DNA of 64,000 nt from an uncultured Campylobacter sp. (GTDB lineage Bacteria > Campylobacterota > Campylobacteria > Campylobacterales > Campylobacteraceae): positions 1-64,000 of the forward strand of contig CAKVDW010000001.1 in NCBI GenBank assembly GCA_934728065.1, written 5' to 3'. Below the pieces are notes generated by a model. That model was not told the origin of the DNA, did not search any database, and saw nothing but the letters and a program-made list of their open reading frames with translations. The position numbers and the translations under genes are program-made. Numbering within the stretch: the first letter of the stretch is position 1; every line of letters starts with the position of its first letter. Shown in pieces: positions 1-8,270 of this stretch.

Positions 1-53
1 ACAATAAAGAATTTGGGTTTAATATCTTGGCTAAGGCTGGGTTGTCGTTTTAG
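1..53 (+). CDS. 3' end of an outer-membrane beta-barrel protein (partial)
   Basis: Frame 3 is open from the window edge to a TAG at 51-53 and reads NKEFGFNILAKAGLSF. Alternating hydrophobic residues and a C-terminal phenylalanine are the usual signature of the last strand (beta-signal) of an outer-membrane porin or autotransporter. Only 16 codons are visible, so the identity of the protein is unknown. The next gene starts 62 bases downstream on the same strand. Confidence 0.5.
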   Translation, partial: NKEFGFNILAKAGLSF

Positions 54-115
54 TTTATTTTAAGAAATTTATACTAAAATATATGGAAATAAAATTTTTA
101 AAGTAAGGTGTAAAA

Positions 116-724
116 ATGCCAAAAGTATTTTTTAGGGTTGCACTGATAGGCGCATTGCTTTCAAGCTTTTCTTTGGCTGATGATTTTTTAGCTAAGGTTA
201 CAAATGGTGCTTTAAGCGATAATTCAGCTGGAGTAAAAAGGCTTAGTCAAGAAGAGGCAAGTCAGGTTGTTGGTGGGTATTTAGTTGCTTCTGGGGTTTT
301 TAATGATTATTCACTCGGTGGAGTGCGCATTACCGAATCTATGGCTATAGCCATTCCTACTGCCCTTGAATTAGATACAGGTGGTATATGTGATATGGGG
401 GTAAAATCGAGTTGCTTTATTCCTGGTTCTTATGAAGTTTATGGAGAATGGAAACATTACACTACAAGTAAAGAAAAATTTAGAGAATTAATGTCGGCAA
501 CAGATAATGACCCAAAAAATAAATTTGTGGCTTTTACAGTCAAAAGAACCTTAAATCGTTCAAATCCTTATAGACCTAGTATATATTATACTACAGGCGC
601 TGCTTTAGTTGGCTTGAGTGGGGGAAGGATTTATAAAATAAAATCTAATATAGGTTCAAATAAAATGGTTAAAGAGATGGGTTGGGCTTATGAAAGGCGA
701 CTTAAAAATGAGATGGGATTTTAA
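116..724 (+). CDS. small secreted protein of unknown function with double-glycine-like motif
   Basis: I do not recognise this 202-residue protein. It begins with a Sec-type signal peptide (Lys3, hydrophobic core at residues 5-16, likely cut after SLA near residue 21). Residues 43-54 read LSQEEASQVVGG, which resembles the LSxEELxxIxGG double-glycine leader of peptides exported by peptidase-containing ABC transporters, although here it sits behind a signal peptide. The rest is polar, with only two cysteines (in GICDMG and SSCFIP), so it is probably a soluble periplasmic or surface protein. A Shine-Dalgarno-like AAGGTG precedes the ATG. Codons are T-rich (GTT, GGT, GCT), unlike the trp genes downstream. 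It ends about 50 bases before an EF-hand-like gene on the same strand and may share its transcript. Confidence 0.55.
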   Translation: MPKVFFRVALIGALLSSFSLADDFLAKVTNGALSDNSAGVKRLSQEEASQVVGGYLVASGVFNDYSLGGVRITESMAIAIPTALELDTGGICDMGVKSSCFIPGSYEVYGEWKHYTTSKEKFRELMSATDNDPKNKFVAFTVKRTLNRSNPYRPSIYYTTGAALVGLSGGRIYKIKSNIGSNKMVKEMGWAYERRLKNEMGF

Positions 725-775
725 TAAAATCCGAAGTTGTTAAAATGGGTGGAAGTAATGTTAAATGGTGTAACA

Positions 776-1786
776 ATGTCAAATTCTTTCAATAATCTCC
801 TTTCAAATATTGAGCTTTTTTCAAAAGAAAAGACAAATTCTAAAATTTCAAATTCAACAAATGAAGTCTTAGGTTATAAAATTGATAAAGATGGCTATTT
901 TACTGAGGAATTCAATGAAAAAGCAGGCATTCCAAGTGATTATAAGATACATTCTAGCACTATGCAAAGTCTTGTGAAAAGTCAAACAAGTGGTGGAGTT
1001 TTCAACTCTTTTTCAAGCATTGATATAGCTAAAACTATCCGCAACGCCTATGATATAGTCTCACAACTCCTTGAAAAAAGCCCAGAGCTAGCAAACAAAG
1101 AAAGCTTTAGCCAAGCAGATTTAGCAAATTATTTTCCGCAAAGCTATGAGATAAACAACGCAGGGCAGATTACGCGTGTGTTTTCCTTTGATGAAATGAG
1201 TGATTTAGTAGCTTGCGGGAATTTTAAAGCAAGTGGCGGACAGCTCTTTCCTAGCTTTTATAATGTCTCAAAAAATAGCGAAAATGACAAACCAGCACCA
1301 ACGCCCTTTAACCCAGACATTTTGCACAGCAACCTTAACAAAGGGCGAGAAAAGGGTTATTCTTTTGACACGACAAGTGATAAATATACCAACAAAGACG
1401 GCTCTATCACAAAAGGTGGGCTTTTAATCGGCTTTTTAAACAACAATGCAAACAGCTTTACCACGCAAAAGCCACTCATTGCGGGCGAAGCAACTATTTG
1501 GGGTAAAATTCAAGGACTTGATGACACGGGTGAAAATGAAATCGCTCAATTACAATCAGCACTTAATTTTTCTATCCCGCTTAATGGTTGGGGCGATTAT
1601 GTAGGATTAATGAATGCGAGCAGTTTAGATGAATTTAACGCCAAATTAAGCGCATTCACAAGCAAATTTAGCCTTGTGAAAAATGATGATGAGGACTTTT
1701 TTGCTTTTATCGAAAAACAACTCCAAGAAAATGCCAAAATGCTTGAAATCTTGTTTGGCAAAAAGAAAGTGGATATAAAAGTTTAG
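776..1786 (+). CDS. EF-hand-like protein, paralogue of the gene at 26538
   Basis: 336 residues from the ATG at 776, chosen because MSNSFNNLLSN matches the N-terminus of the paralogue at 26538. In-frame starts at 758 (ATG) and 737 (TTG) are possible. There is no signal peptide, and the first 30 residues are Ser/Asn/Thr-rich. The conserved core contains GYKIDKDGYFT (about residues 34-43), then AGIPSDYKIHSSTM, and a second loop YTNKDGSITKGGLL (about 203-216), both resembling degenerate EF-hand calcium loops. The last residues KVDIKV match KVDIKA in the paralogue. The family looks like Campylobacter flagellum-co-expressed secreted proteins as far as I remember, but no function is proven. It lies just downstream of the secreted protein gene. 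Confidence 0.6.
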   Translation: MSNSFNNLLSNIELFSKEKTNSKISNSTNEVLGYKIDKDGYFTEEFNEKAGIPSDYKIHSSTMQSLVKSQTSGGVFNSFSSIDIAKTIRNAYDIVSQLLEKSPELANKESFSQADLANYFPQSYEINNAGQITRVFSFDEMSDLVACGNFKASGGQLFPSFYNVSKNSENDKPAPTPFNPDILHSNLNKGREKGYSFDTTSDKYTNKDGSITKGGLLIGFLNNNANSFTTQKPLIAGEATIWGKIQGLDDTGENEIAQLQSALNFSIPLNGWGDYVGLMNASSLDEFNAKLSAFTSKFSLVKNDDEDFFAFIEKQLQENAKMLEILFGKKKVDIKV

Positions 1787-1847
1787 GTAAATTTTATTTT
1801 GCCTGTTAAAATTTATTTGTTTAAGCGTAGTTTAAACGATTTTGTTC

Positions 1848-1853
1848 TATGAT
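1848..1853 (+). promoter_or_regulatory. candidate -10 box upstream of the trp genes
   Basis: TATGAT lies 30 bases before a 24-codon ORF and about 200 bases before trpE. It is the only sigma-70-like -10 seen in the 269-base gap. There is no clear -35, as is normal for Campylobacter. A nearby CGATTT could instead be a sigma-28 -10, but no matching -35 was found. Confidence 0.35.
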
Positions 1854-1882
1854 TTTACATAAATTTTATGAAAGGACAAAGA

Positions 1883-1957
1883 ATGCACACTAAAATCACC
1901 GTTGTTTTTGCGCTCATTTTCACCCTTTCAAATTCACTTCATTCTTGGCGAATTTAA
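1883..1957 (+). CDS. 24-codon ORF before trpE, possible leader peptide
   Basis: An ATG preceded by a good ribosome binding site (AAAGGAC, 6-base spacer) opens a 24-codon frame ending in HSWRI and TAA. The N-terminal part is hydrophobic, like a signal peptide. One Trp codon lies third from the end, so a trp leader peptide is conceivable, but classical leaders carry tandem Trp codons and no antiterminator/terminator pair is evident before trpE. It could equally be the broken start of a secreted-protein gene. Confidence 0.35.
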   Translation: MHTKITVVFALIFTLSNSLHSWRI

Positions 1958-2055
1958 TCCACAAATTCGCTTTTTAACGCAAATTTTACGCTCAATTTAC
2001 GCTAAAATTTACAAAAAGCACAAAGCAAGCAAAAAATTCAAAACAAGGTTAAAAA

Positions 2056-3303
2056 ATGCTTACAGGTAAGGCACAGCAGTATTACAGACAAATTTTAGCT
2101 CATTTTCCGCACTCTTATTTTGCAGAAGATGAAAGCAAAATCATCATCGGCATAGAGCCTGATTTTTTGGACGCTTCGCAAATGGATTTTAGCGAATTTA
2201 AGGCGCGTTTTTATGAAAAAAGCGCTAAAAAAAGCCTTTGCGAGTATGCTGGGTATTTTGGTATCTTTGCAGCGGACTTCATCTCACTTTATGAAAATGT
2301 CGGCGTTTGCGAGCAAAAAAGCTATGAATTTCCGCTTTTTTTGTTTGCCGATGCAAGGGCGTATCTTGTGTATGAAAAGCACTCAAAAATGTATCATTGC
2401 TTTGGTGAGAGCAAATACTTTGAATTTTTAGACGAAAATTCAGCCCAAAATTCGCGCAAAACCCAAAATGACTTTGCTATCATCAGCGATTTAAAAAAAG
2501 AAAAGCAAAGCTTTCTGGCTATGGTGCAAAGGGCAAAAGAGTATCTTTTAAGCGGAGACATTTTCCAAGTGGTGTTATCTCGTCAGCTTTGCATTGAGAC
2601 AAATGCTGATAGCTTTGACTTTTACGAAGAGTTAAGCGAGCAAAACCCTAGCCCTTATATGTTTCACTTTCCTTGCAAATACGGAGTAGTGGTAGGCTCA
2701 TCGCCTGAGCTTGTTTTAAGCATAAAAAACAAAGAACTCTTCGTAGCGCCCATAGCAGGCACGAGAAATTTAAGCAAGGATAGCGATAAAGAAGCGCTCA
2801 AAAAAGAGCTTTTAAGCGATGAAAAAGAACTTTGCGAGCATAGAATGCTTGTAGATTTAGCGCGCAACGATGTTTCCAAGTTTGGCACAAACACAAAGGT
2901 AGAAAATCCTTTTTCCATAGTGAGTTATCAATTCGTGATGCACATAGTAAGCGAAGTAAGGGCAAATTTACGCGATGATGCGAGCATATTTGACGCTATA
3001 ATGGCGGTTTTCCCCGCAGGCACTTTAAGCGGTGCGCCTAAAATTCGCGCATTAGAAATCATAAACGAGCTTGAAAGGCTCAACCGCGGCATTTATGGCG
3101 GGGCTATCGGCTTTTTGAGATTTAACGAAGAAGTGCTTTTAGCCATACTCATTCGCTCGCTCATTTTCGTGGGCGGCAAAGCATTCATCGCAAGCGGAGC
3201 GGGCATAGTCGCGCATTCACAAGATGAAAAAGAATACAAAGAAATTTGCGCTAAAAGGCAGTCCTTGCTGAGTGCCTTTGAGAGCTTAAAGGATAAAAGA
3301 TGA
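2056..3303 (+). CDS. trpE: anthranilate synthase component I
   Basis: Converts chorismate and the ammonia delivered by TrpG into anthranilate, the first committed step of tryptophan synthesis in the cytoplasm. The C-terminal chorismate-binding domain is well conserved: LSGDIFQVVLSRQL near residue 170, then PIAGTRNLSKDSD, CEHRMLVDLARND, and FPAGTLSGAPKIRALE from about residue 317. At 415 residues it is shorter than the usual 450-520, with the N-terminal regulatory region reduced, as in other Campylobacter TrpE. The start is supported by AAGG upstream. The stop overlaps the start of trpGD by 4 bases, consistent with translational coupling. Upstream lie a possible leader ORF and promoter. Confidence 0.95.
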   Translation: MLTGKAQQYYRQILAHFPHSYFAEDESKIIIGIEPDFLDASQMDFSEFKARFYEKSAKKSLCEYAGYFGIFAADFISLYENVGVCEQKSYEFPLFLFADARAYLVYEKHSKMYHCFGESKYFEFLDENSAQNSRKTQNDFAIISDLKKEKQSFLAMVQRAKEYLLSGDIFQVVLSRQLCIETNADSFDFYEELSEQNPSPYMFHFPCKYGVVVGSSPELVLSIKNKELFVAPIAGTRNLSKDSDKEALKKELLSDEKELCEHRMLVDLARNDVSKFGTNTKVENPFSIVSYQFVMHIVSEVRANLRDDASIFDAIMAVFPAGTLSGAPKIRALEIINELERLNRGIYGGAIGFLRFNEEVLLAILIRSLIFVGGKAFIASGAGIVAHSQDEKEYKEICAKRQSLLSAFESLKDKR

Positions 3304-4919
3304 TTTTGCTGATAGATAATTACGACAGCTTTGTTTTCAACATAAAAACAATGCTCAATCAGCTCACAAACGATGAAATCGCCGTGTATAGAAACGACAA
3401 AATCACCCTTGATGAGATAAAAAGGCTAAGTCCAAACGCTATCATTTTAAGCCCTGGTCCAAAGCACCCAAAAGATAGTGGCATTTGCCTTGAAATTTTT
3501 AAGGCTAGATTAAATGTGCCTGTGCTTGGCATTTGTTTGGGGCATCAGGCTTTGGGCTTGTGTTTTGGGGCGAAAATTCAAAGACTTAAAGAAGTGGCGC
3601 ACGCGACAAGCTCACAAATTTCGCTCATAGCGCAAAGTGAGCTTTTTAGGGAGTTTCCAAAGGATTTTAGCGTTATGCGTTACCATTCGCTTGAAGTTGC
3701 GGATTTGCCAAGCGAGCTTGAAGCCCTAGCTTACACAAAAGACAAGGTTTTAATGGCGATGAGACACAAGGATTTGCCTTATTTTGGGGTGCAGTTTCAC
3801 CCTGAAAGCTATTTTAGCGAGTATGGGCTTAAAATTTTTGAGAATTTCCTTAAATTTAAGGGACAAACGAGCCAAAAAGCGAGTGAAAAGCCCGCACTTA
3901 CAAGCTTTATCACAAAGCTACAAGACAATCAAGGCTTAAACACCGATGACTTTGCCCGAATTTGCCAAATCATCGCCAGCCGCGAGTATGAAGCGGTGCA
4001 GCTTGGGGCTTTGCTTGTGCTAATCACTGAAAAATCCCTTGATGAACGCTCTTTGTCCGCCCTTGTGAGTAACATTTTGAAGTATTCACAGACTTTTAAC
4101 GATGAAAGCGAGATGATAGACATTGTCGGCACGGGCGGAGACGGCTTTAAAAGTATCAATGTCTCTACAACTACGGCATTTATACTAGGCGCACTTGGCG
4201 TAAAGGTAGCTAAACACGGCAACCGCGCCATTTCAAGTGCAAGCGGCAGCTCTGATGTGCTGAGCGCGCTTAAAATTCCAGCCTTTGACAGCATAGCAAA
4301 GCAAGTAAAAGTGCTTGATGAACAAGGGCTTACCTTTTTCCACGCTCCATTTTTCCACTCTCTTGTGGGTGAAGTAAAAGAAGTGCGCGCTAAACTCGGC
4401 GTTCGCACGGTTTTTAATGTGCTTGGACCCCTTTTGCACCCAAATTTGAGCCTAAAATATCAGCTTATGGGCAACTACCACGCGCCTGTGCATAGGCTTT
4501 TGATAGAAGTGTTGCGAAATTTAGGGCGCAAGCACGCTCTTGTGGTGCGGGGCAATGACGGAATGGACGAGATAAGCATTTGCGATGAGACGAGCATTTA
4601 CGAGCTAAAAGACGGGCAAATCTTCAACTACACAATTTCGCCCGAACAATTTGGCTTTAAACGCGCCTTTCACAGCGAAATCGTGGGCGGCGATGCGAAG
4701 CAAAACGCTAAAATACTGCTTGACACGCTAAGCGGCAAGCAAAAGGGCGCGAAATTTGACATAGTGGTGCTTAATGCAATGTTTGCCCTTTACACCGCAA
4801 ACCGCGTTCCTACGCCAGCTCAGGCAAAGGACATAGTGCTTGAAGCCATACATTCAGGCAAGGTGATAGACTTTTTCAACGCTTATCAAAGCAAGGTGCA
4901 AGGCTATGATAAGGATTAA
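3300..4919 (+). CDS. trpGD: fused anthranilate synthase glutaminase / anthranilate phosphoribosyltransferase
   Basis: A 539-residue bifunctional protein. Residues 1 to about 190 are a class I glutamine amidotransferase (TrpG) with nucleophile Cys79 in GICLGHQALG and the His167/Glu169 pair in FHPESYF; it supplies ammonia to TrpE. Residues from about 200 to the end are TrpD, which transfers phosphoribosyl from PRPP to anthranilate; the PRPP-binding GTGGDG is at residues 277-282. This fusion also occurs in C. jejuni and enteric bacteria. It overlaps trpE by 4 bases and trpF by 14 bases, so the three genes form one tightly coupled transcript. Confidence 0.95.
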   Translation: MILLIDNYDSFVFNIKTMLNQLTNDEIAVYRNDKITLDEIKRLSPNAIILSPGPKHPKDSGICLEIFKARLNVPVLGICLGHQALGLCFGAKIQRLKEVAHATSSQISLIAQSELFREFPKDFSVMRYHSLEVADLPSELEALAYTKDKVLMAMRHKDLPYFGVQFHPESYFSEYGLKIFENFLKFKGQTSQKASEKPALTSFITKLQDNQGLNTDDFARICQIIASREYEAVQLGALLVLITEKSLDERSLSALVSNILKYSQTFNDESEMIDIVGTGGDGFKSINVSTTTAFILGALGVKVAKHGNRAISSASGSSDVLSALKIPAFDSIAKQVKVLDEQGLTFFHAPFFHSLVGEVKEVRAKLGVRTVFNVLGPLLHPNLSLKYQLMGNYHAPVHRLLIEVLRNLGRKHALVVRGNDGMDEISICDETSIYELKDGQIFNYTISPEQFGFKRAFHSEIVGGDAKQNAKILLDTLSGKQKGAKFDIVVLNAMFALYTANRVPTPAQAKDIVLEAIHSGKVIDFFNAYQSKVQGYDKD

Positions 4920-5532
4920 AATTTGTGGGATAAAAGATGAGCAAAATGCGGCGCAAATAGCGCGCTTAAATGTTGATTTTATGGGACTTATCTTTGCGCC
5001 TAGCCCAAGGCAAGTAAGCGCAAATTTAGCAAAAAATTTAAGCGAACTTATCCAAAAAAATGCCAAAAAAGCCATCGGCGTTTTCGTTGATGAAAGCGAT
5101 GAATTCATCATAAATTCAGCCCAAAATGCAAATTTAAACGGCGTGCAAATTCAAAAAAGCATTTCAAAAAGCCTTTTTGAGCGTTTGAAAAGGCTAAATT
5201 TAAGCGTGTGGCAGGTAGTAAGCGTGGGCGAAAAGTTGCAAATGCCCGCTCAAATCAACGCTGATTTAGTGCTTTTTGACACCAAAGGCGCTTTAAAAGG
5301 GGGCAACGGCGTAGCGTTTAAGTGGGATTTACTTAAAGGCTATGATAAAGAATTTGCCCTAGCTGGCGGACTTGGAGCGGACAATGTCGCCGCCGCACTT
5401 AACGCCACGAACGCCCTAGGGCAAAAGCCTAGCATTTTGGACTTAAACTCACGCGTTGAAAAGGCTGCGGGCATTAAAGACACGGCTTTGATAAGCGAAA
5501 TTTTAGATAAACTTCACAAAATTAAAGCCTAA
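4906..5532 (+). CDS. trpF: phosphoribosylanthranilate isomerase
   Basis: Isomerises phosphoribosylanthranilate to CdRP on a TIM barrel. The N-terminus MIRIKICGIK carries the catalytic Cys7, and VLFDTKGALKGGNG holds the catalytic Asp and phosphate-binding residues. The C-terminal AGGLGADNV and LDLNSRVEKAAGIKD are typical phosphate-site motifs of the family. Length (208) is normal. No trpC (indole-glycerol-phosphate synthase) follows it; that enzyme must be encoded elsewhere. Directly downstream lies the gene remnant that separates it from trpB. Confidence 0.93.
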   Translation: MIRIKICGIKDEQNAAQIARLNVDFMGLIFAPSPRQVSANLAKNLSELIQKNAKKAIGVFVDESDEFIINSAQNANLNGVQIQKSISKSLFERLKRLNLSVWQVVSVGEKLQMPAQINADLVLFDTKGALKGGNGVAFKWDLLKGYDKEFALAGGLGADNVAAALNATNALGQKPSILDLNSRVEKAAGIKDTALISEILDKLHKIKA

Positions 5533-5551
5533 ATTTACAAGCTTTTATGGC

Positions 5552-6131
5552 TCATTCTCTCAAAAAGCCATACTCATAAATTTTTGGCGTGATTTTTATG
5601 GCTAGTTCTTTTAAGGCAAGGCGCAAATTTGCCATTAAGCCGTTGTAGGTTTCATCATCACTTCTTGCGTTCATTCGCCCTTTTTCATTTCGCCCTTGAA
5701 AATGCTCTTTTATGTCATATAAACTTGCGTTTTCGTTGTAGTCATTTTGTCTTGCGTTTTGATGATAATATCTCCAAATTTCACGCCCTGCATCAAAGAC
5801 GGCTTTTGCTTCTTTGCTGAATTCTAGGGGTTTATCGGGGATAAAGCTTTTTTTGGCGGGTAAATTGATTTCTTTTTTATCAAAAGGCAAAATGCCGTCA
5901 TTTTGAGCCTTATTTTTCTTGTCATATTGAGCGTTAGCGAAATATCCACGATTTGATTTTATGGATACTTCGCTTTCTGGCAAAAGCTCAGATATGACAA
6001 GTTTGGTCATTTTTGTCATTTTGAGCAAAGCGAAAAATCTCTTATGATTCATAAGCAAATTTAGCGAAAAAATCATTCGCCACTCTTTGTTTGAGTGCTT
6101 CTTCTTTTAAATCTTTTGGGTAAAAACTCAT
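5552..6131 (-). pseudogene. collapsed remnant of a larger gene, ends only
   Basis: Read on the minus strand, an ATG at 6131 starts a protein-like sequence MSFYPKDLKEEALKQRVAND that continues to about 29 codons and hits a TAA at 6042-6044. After repeat-like DNA, a second protein-like part begins near KPLEFSKEAKAVF and runs about 95 codons to the stop at 5552, ending KIYEYGFLRE. The two parts are in different frames. They look like the N- and C-termini of one large protein whose middle is lost. I suspect a Campylobacter/Helicobacter restriction-modification-type protein, from memory only. A 174-codon frame starting at 6076 crosses the junction, but its first 70 or so codons read repeat DNA and are probably meaningless. 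Confidence 0.6.
5918..6001. repeat. 84-bp imperfect palindromic element
   Basis: The outer arms CTTGTCATATTGAGC (5918-5932) and GCTCAGATATGACAAG (5986-6001) are inverted copies with one extra base. Inner arms AGCGAAATATCCA and TGGATACTTCGCT match at 12 of 13 positions around a short AT-rich loop. A related half-element, GTCATTTTGAGCAAAGCGAA, follows at about 6016-6035. The layout fits a small dispersed palindromic (REP/MITE-like) repeat, and it sits exactly in the scar of the remnant gene. Confidence 0.7.
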
Positions 6132-6237
6132 TTTACTTTGCCTTGATAAATTTAAGCTTGATTGTAGCAAAATTTGGCTTTATTTTGGTTTATGCTTTGA
6201 AATTTAGCCAAATTTTGACTTTTAAACTAAAAAATAA

Positions 6238-6243
6238 TACAAT
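6238..6243 (+). promoter_or_regulatory. candidate -10 box for trpBA
   Basis: TACAAT in an AT-rich stretch about 50 bases before trpB. A separate promoter is expected because a reverse-strand remnant of almost 600 bases splits trpBA from trpEGDF. No -35 was seen. Confidence 0.3.
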
Positions 6244-6290
6244 AAGATTTATATATACGGTTTTATGCGCATATCAAAAAAAGGGCAAAA

Positions 6291-7460
6291 ATGAAAAGGT
6301 ATTACGGTAAATTTGGTGGGCAGTTTGTGCCTGAAACGGCGATGAGTGCGCTTTATGAGCTAGAAAAGGCTTATAAAAAAATCGCTTTTTCAAAGGATTT
6401 TAAAAACGAGCTAAACGAGCTTTTAACGCACTATGTGGGGCGTCCTTCGCCGCTTTATTATGCGAAAAATTTAAGCGCGCATTATGGTTTTGAGATTTAT
6501 CTTAAACGCGAGGATTTAAACCACACAGGCGCGCACAAAATCAACAACGCCCTAGCACAAGCACTTTTAGCCAAATATATGGGCAAAAAGAAAGTCATCG
6601 CCGAGACAGGTGCTGGACAGCACGGGCTTGCTACTGCAACGGCTGCGGCACTTTTGGGGCTAGAATGTGAAGTGTTTATGGGCGCGATAGACGCACAAAG
6701 ACAGGCTTTAAATGTTTATAAAATGAAATTGCTTGGCGCAAAGGTGCGTGAGATAGAAACAGGCTTAAAAACGCTCAAAGAAGCCACGACAGCAGCCATT
6801 CAAGCGTGGGTAGCGCAGATAGAAAGCGTGTTTTATGTCATCGGTTCAGCCGTTGGTCCTTATCCTTACCCGCAAATTGTGGAGCATTTTCAAAGCGTGA
6901 TAAGCAAAGAGCTTAAAAAACAGCTTAAAAAATTTGGCGTAAAGCCTGATATAATCATCGCTTGCGTGGGCGGCGGGTCAAATGCTATCGGTGCTTTTTA
7001 TGAGTTTTTAAAGGACAAAAAAGTTCGTCTCATCGGAGTAGAAGCGGGTGGGCTTGGCGCAGATACGCCTTATCACGCCGCTACGCTCACAAAGGGGCGA
7101 GATGGCATCATACACGGAATGAAAACAAAGGTTTTACAAGATGAGCTTGGCAACATTTTAAGCGTGCATAGTATATCGGCGGGGCTTGATTATCCGGGCG
7201 TGGGTCCCATTCACGCTCACTTGTGCGAGAGCAAAAGAGTGGAGTATTATGCGGTAAGTGATGATGAGTGTATCAACGCCTTAAAGCTGCTTTGCGAAAA
7301 AGAAGGCATAGTCCCTGCGATAGAAAGCGCGCACGCTTTGGCGTATTTGGAAAAACTGCGCCTTAAAAAAGGCTCTGTGGTGGTGGTAAATGTATCAGGG
7401 CGTGGAGATAAAGATATGCACACCATACAAGGCTATGAGAAAGGACGAATTTATGGCTAA
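6291..7460 (+). CDS. trpB: tryptophan synthase beta chain
   Basis: PLP enzyme that joins indole to serine to make tryptophan, in an alpha2beta2 complex with TrpA. The N-terminus YYGKFGGQFVPET is diagnostic. The PLP lysine is Lys83 in HTGAHKINNAL, and the phosphate-binding GGGSN is at residues 227-231. EAGGLGADTPYHAA and the C-terminal VNVSGRGDKDMHT complete the family pattern. Length (389) is normal. AAAGGG precedes the ATG. The 3' end overlaps trpA by 8 bases. Confidence 0.96.
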   Translation: MKRYYGKFGGQFVPETAMSALYELEKAYKKIAFSKDFKNELNELLTHYVGRPSPLYYAKNLSAHYGFEIYLKREDLNHTGAHKINNALAQALLAKYMGKKKVIAETGAGQHGLATATAAALLGLECEVFMGAIDAQRQALNVYKMKLLGAKVREIETGLKTLKEATTAAIQAWVAQIESVFYVIGSAVGPYPYPQIVEHFQSVISKELKKQLKKFGVKPDIIIACVGGGSNAIGAFYEFLKDKKVRLIGVEAGGLGADTPYHAATLTKGRDGIIHGMKTKVLQDELGNILSVHSISAGLDYPGVGPIHAHLCESKRVEYYAVSDDECINALKLLCEKEGIVPAIESAHALAYLEKLRLKKGSVVVVNVSGRGDKDMHTIQGYEKGRIYG

Positions 7461-8190
7461 TTTTGAGTTTAAAGACAAGGCAAATGTCGCTTACATAGTG
7501 GCTGGGTATCCAAATTTAAATTTAACGAGCGAATTTTTGGCGCGCCTTGATGAGAGTAAAATCGACATTTTGGAAATCGGTATCCCATACTCTGACCCCA
7601 TAGCCGATGGAGAAGTGATTTTTGAGGCTGTTTGCAAGGCTTTGAGCGGCGGAGCGGACATTCACAAGGTGTTTGAGCTTTTAAAGAGTGTGAAAACTAC
7701 CAAAACGCTGGTGTTTTTGGTGTATTATAATCTCATCTTTTCTTATGGGCTTAAAAAATTCGTGGCAAAGGCTAAAAGCGTAGGCATTAGCGGGCTTATC
7801 GTGCCTGAGCTGCCTTATGAGGAAAATGAGGAGCTTTTTAAGGAGTGTCAAAGGGCAAATATCGCTCTTATCCCGCTTGTAAGCGTAACCACAAGCGAGG
7901 AAAGGCTTAAAAAGATTTTAAGCCGTGCAAGTGGATTTGTGTATGCGCTTGCAAGCGTTGGCATTACAGGGGGCAACCAAATGGCGCAGGGCAAGCTTGA
8001 AAATTTAGTAAAACGCATAAAAAAGCACACGAATTTGCCCGTTTTTGCTGGCTTTGGCGTGAAAACGCACGCTGATGTGCTGGCGTGTAAAAAAGTAGCC
8101 GATGGCGCGATAGTTGGCACTAGCGTGGTGAAAGCCTTTGAAAGCGGAGATTTGGGGGAGATTAAGAGAAAGATTAATGAATTTTTTTAA
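7453..8190 (+). CDS. trpA: tryptophan synthase alpha chain
   Basis: TIM-barrel enzyme that cleaves indole-3-glycerol phosphate and channels indole to TrpB. Catalytic Glu41 and Asp52 lie in EIGIPYSDPIADG; later motifs are GLIVPELPYEE, ASVGITGGN and VFAGFGVKTHADV. The ATG at 7453 is chosen over upstream in-frame codons because AAGGA lies 7 bases before it and the N-terminus then fits the family (245 residues). It overlaps the end of trpB. No clear hairpin terminator follows. Confidence 0.95.
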   Translation: MANFEFKDKANVAYIVAGYPNLNLTSEFLARLDESKIDILEIGIPYSDPIADGEVIFEAVCKALSGGADIHKVFELLKSVKTTKTLVFLVYYNLIFSYGLKKFVAKAKSVGISGLIVPELPYEENEELFKECQRANIALIPLVSVTTSEERLKKILSRASGFVYALASVGITGGNQMAQGKLENLVKRIKKHTNLPVFAGFGVKTHADVLACKKVADGAIVGTSVVKAFESGDLGEIKRKINEFF

Positions 8191-8270
8191 AGCTATTTTT
8201 GCGTTTAACTTGTTTTTTATTTTATATTTATTATAATTACGAGAAAAGAATTCTAAAGGAGATAAGGATA

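Noticed and set aside
1836..1845. CGATTT as a sigma-28 promoter before the trp leader ORF
   Set aside because: No TAAA-type -35 at suitable spacing; TATGAT just downstream is a simpler candidate.
5546..5572. TATGGCT/AGCCATA inverted repeat after trpF as terminator
   Set aside because: Only 7 bp, long loop, no T-run, and one arm is inside the remnant's coding end.
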